Positions 25,028 to 26,745 of a stretch of 26,745 nucleotides of DNA are shown here, piece after piece (the first letter of the stretch is position 1; the number at the start of each line of letters is the position of its first letter). The notes beneath the pieces are model-generated. The model was not told where the DNA came from. It searched no databases and saw nothing but the letters and a program-made list of their open reading frames with translations. A program made the translations under genes and the position numbers. Source of the stretch: an uncultured Azospirillum sp. (GTDB lineage Bacteria; Pseudomonadota; Alphaproteobacteria; RF32; CAG-239); contig CANDEX010000018.1 of assembly GCA_947383875.1 (NCBI GenBank), positions 1 to 26,745 on the forward strand, read 5' to 3'.

Positions 25028-26745
25028 TTAATCTCTAATCGGTTTCAAAACGATAGTCGACAACGGCGGCAAAATCACTTTTACCGAATAAGGCTTGTTA
25101 TTCCACTCGCCTGCTTCTGCCGGGAGCAGACCTTCATTTTTCACGCCGCTGCCCCAATAGTTGACATCGTCACTGTTGAAGATTTCCTGGAAGCGGCAAC
25201 CTTCATTGACACCAATCCGGTAATCATGGCGTACAACAGGCGTAAAGTTAGAAATAACTACCATATAGTCACCCGGATTATGCCCTTTGCGCATATAAGA
25301 AATAACGCTGTCATCCGCATTAGAATGGTCTATCCATTCAAAGCCGCGGTAGTCAAAATCTTCCTCATAAAAAGCGGGGTTGCCTTTGTACATCAGGTTC
25401 AAATCACGCACACAATTCTGCATCCCCTTATACATCGGATATTCCAATAAATGCCAACGCAGGCTTTCTTCCGAATTCCATTCCCAATCCTGACCGAATT
25501 CGCACCCCATGAACAACAGTTTTTTACCCGGATGAGTATACATAAATCCATAATACGCACGGAGGTTAGCAAATTTCTGCCATTCGTCACCCGGCATTTT
25601 ACCTAACATAGACCCTTTGCCGTGAACAACTTCATCGTGAGAAATCGGCAAAATAAAGTTTTCATTAAAGGCATAGAGTAAACCGAACGTCAGCATTCCA
25701 TGATGATATTTACGGTGAATCGGCTCATGACTGATATATTTCAGAGTATCATTCATCCACCCCATATTCCATTTATAACCAAAGCCCAAGCCCCCCATTG
25801 ATGTCGGACGGGAAACCATCGGCCATGCCGTAGATTCTTCCGCGCAGGTTACGCCGCCTTGGCATTGACCGTAAACGAGTTCATTCATCTTACGTAAAAA
25901 TGCAATGGCTTCAATATTTTCATTACCGCCATAGACATTGGGAATCCACTCACCGTTTTTACGGGAATAATCCAAATACAGCATGGAAGCAACCGCATCT
26001 ACACGCAGACCGTCAATGTGATATTCTTTCAACCAATACAAGGCACTGGCGCAGAGAAAATTGCAAACTTCCGTACGGCCGTAGTTATAAATTTTTGTGC
26101 CCCAGTCAATATGCTCACCTTTGCGCGGATCAGCGTGTTCATAGAGGTGTGTTCCGTCAAATTCAACCAAGCCGTGACCGTCTTTCGGAAAGTGTGCCGG
26201 AACCCAATCCATAATAACCGCTATGCCCGCCTGATGGAATTTATCAATCATATAACGAAAATCATCAGGTGTTCCGAAACGGCTGGTCGGTGCAAACATT
26301 CCGATAACCTGATACCCCCAAGAGCAGTCAAGCGGGTGTTCCGCCAAAGGCAAAAATTCCACATGGGTAAAGCCCATGTTTACCACATAAGGAACCAGAT
26401 TGTCGGCCAATTCACGATAGGTCAAAAATTCAGAACCATTTTCACCTTTACGCTTCCATGAACCGAGGTGAACTTCATAGATGGACATCGGTTTGTCAAA
26501 AGCATTATACTCTTCACGATACCCCATCCAATTTTGATCCTGCCAATTATAGTGATTTAAATCATAAACGACTGATGCCGTTTTCGGACGGACTTCACTC
26601 CAAAATGCCAGAGGATCAGATTTAACCAGAATATAATCTTCCTGAGTTTTGACTTCAAATTTATAAACTTCGCCCTCACTCAATCCGGGGATAAAAATAT
26701 CCCATACGCCGCAGGTCGGATGCTTGCGCATAACATTAACGCGGC
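25028..26745 (-). CDS. glgB: 1,4-alpha-glucan branching enzyme, 5' end cut by window edge
   Basis: A GH13 enzyme that creates alpha-1,6 branches in glycogen. The first methionine visible in frame is at 26731, but the frame stays open to the edge (RVNV before that Met) and the sequence there, [17 protein letters not shown], belongs inside the N-terminal CBM48 domain, so the true start lies beyond the window. Visible features: [29 protein letters not shown], nucleophile Asp in [18 protein letters not shown], acid/base Glu in [10 protein letters not shown], and the HDE pair in [15 protein letters not shown]. The C-terminal domain ends in STIVLKPI. glgA and glgC are not in the window and may lie to the right. 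Confidence 0.96.
   Translation of the reverse strand, partial: RVNVMRKHPTCGVWDIFIPGLSEGEVYKFEVKTQEDYILVKSDPLAFWSEVRPKTASVVYDLNHYNWQDQNWMGYREEYNAFDKPMSIYEVHLGSWKRKGENGSEFLTYRELADNLVPYVVNMGFTHVEFLPLAEHPLDCSWGYQVIGMFAPTSRFGTPDDFRYMIDKFHQAGIAVIMDWVPAHFPKDGHGLVEFDGTHLYEHADPRKGEHIDWGTKIYNYGRTEVCNFLCASALYWLKEYHIDGLRVDAVASMLYLDYSRKNGEWIPNVYGGNENIEAIAFLRKMNELVYGQCQGGVTCAEESTAWPMVSRPTSMGGLGFGYKWNMGWMNDTLKYISHEPIHRKYHHGMLTFGLLYAFNENFILPISHDEVVHGKGSMLGKMPGDEWQKFANLRAYYGFMYTHPGKKLLFMGCEFGQDWEWNSEESLRWHLLEYPMYKGMQNCVRDLNLMYKGNPAFYEEDFDYRGFEWIDHSNADDSVISYMRKGHNPGDYMVVISNFTPVVRHDYRIGVNEGCRFQEIFNSDDVNYWGSGVKNEGLLPAEAGEWNNKPYSVKVILPPLSTIVLKPIRD

Overview
The window looks like a moderately A+T-rich bacterial chromosome segment, probably from an alphaproteobacterium of the uncultured, host-associated kind. 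This is inferred from the flagellar gene order (flgI, a short rod-binding flgJ-type gene, a flgN-like gene, flgK, flgL), a strong sigma-54 promoter in front of it, and an MsbA-type exporter. It is not proven by any rRNA or marker gene. I saw no tRNA, rRNA, CRISPR array or insertion sequence.

Layout. (1) 1-3521, minus strand: a surface-polysaccharide operon made of a nucleotidyltransferase, a GT2 glycosyltransferase, gmd and a GDP-L-fucose synthase cut by the left edge. Its genes touch or overlap. It is preceded at 3545-3770 by a structured leader or small RNA that ends in a strong intrinsic terminator placed directly before the first start codon, so the operon seems to need read-through. (2) 3835-8466, minus: a YheS/Uup-like ABC-F ATPase, an MsbA-like lipid exporter and an unusual PRPP synthase with class II-like motifs. 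(3) 8645-9721, plus: an mnmA of the variant type that lacks the usual second catalytic cysteine. (4) 9718-13715, minus: a compact four-gene operon of a degenerate SNF2-type helicase, an IbrA-like PAPS-reductase-family protein, an IbrB-like ParB-domain protein and a LysR-type regulator. This is the best candidate in the window for an undescribed system. (5) 13808-19971, plus: a flagellar operon from a sigma-54 promoter through flgI, flgJ(N), flgN-like, flgK and flgL to a textbook terminator. flgL is about twice the usual length. (6) 20080-20622, minus: an unrecognised small charged protein. (7) 20688-26745, minus: a glycogen/maltodextrin operon of glgB (cut by the right edge), glgX and malQ, ending at a perfect 18-bp inverted repeat.

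How the genes work together. GlgB branches glycogen, GlgX debranches it and MalQ recycles the short maltodextrins. Gmd and the fucose synthase turn GDP-mannose into GDP-L-fucose for a surface glycan that the GT2 enzyme may help build. FlgI forms the P-ring, FlgK and FlgL form the hook-filament junction, and the FlgN-like protein is their likely export chaperone. The function of the SNF2-like/IbrA/IbrB/LysR set is unknown.
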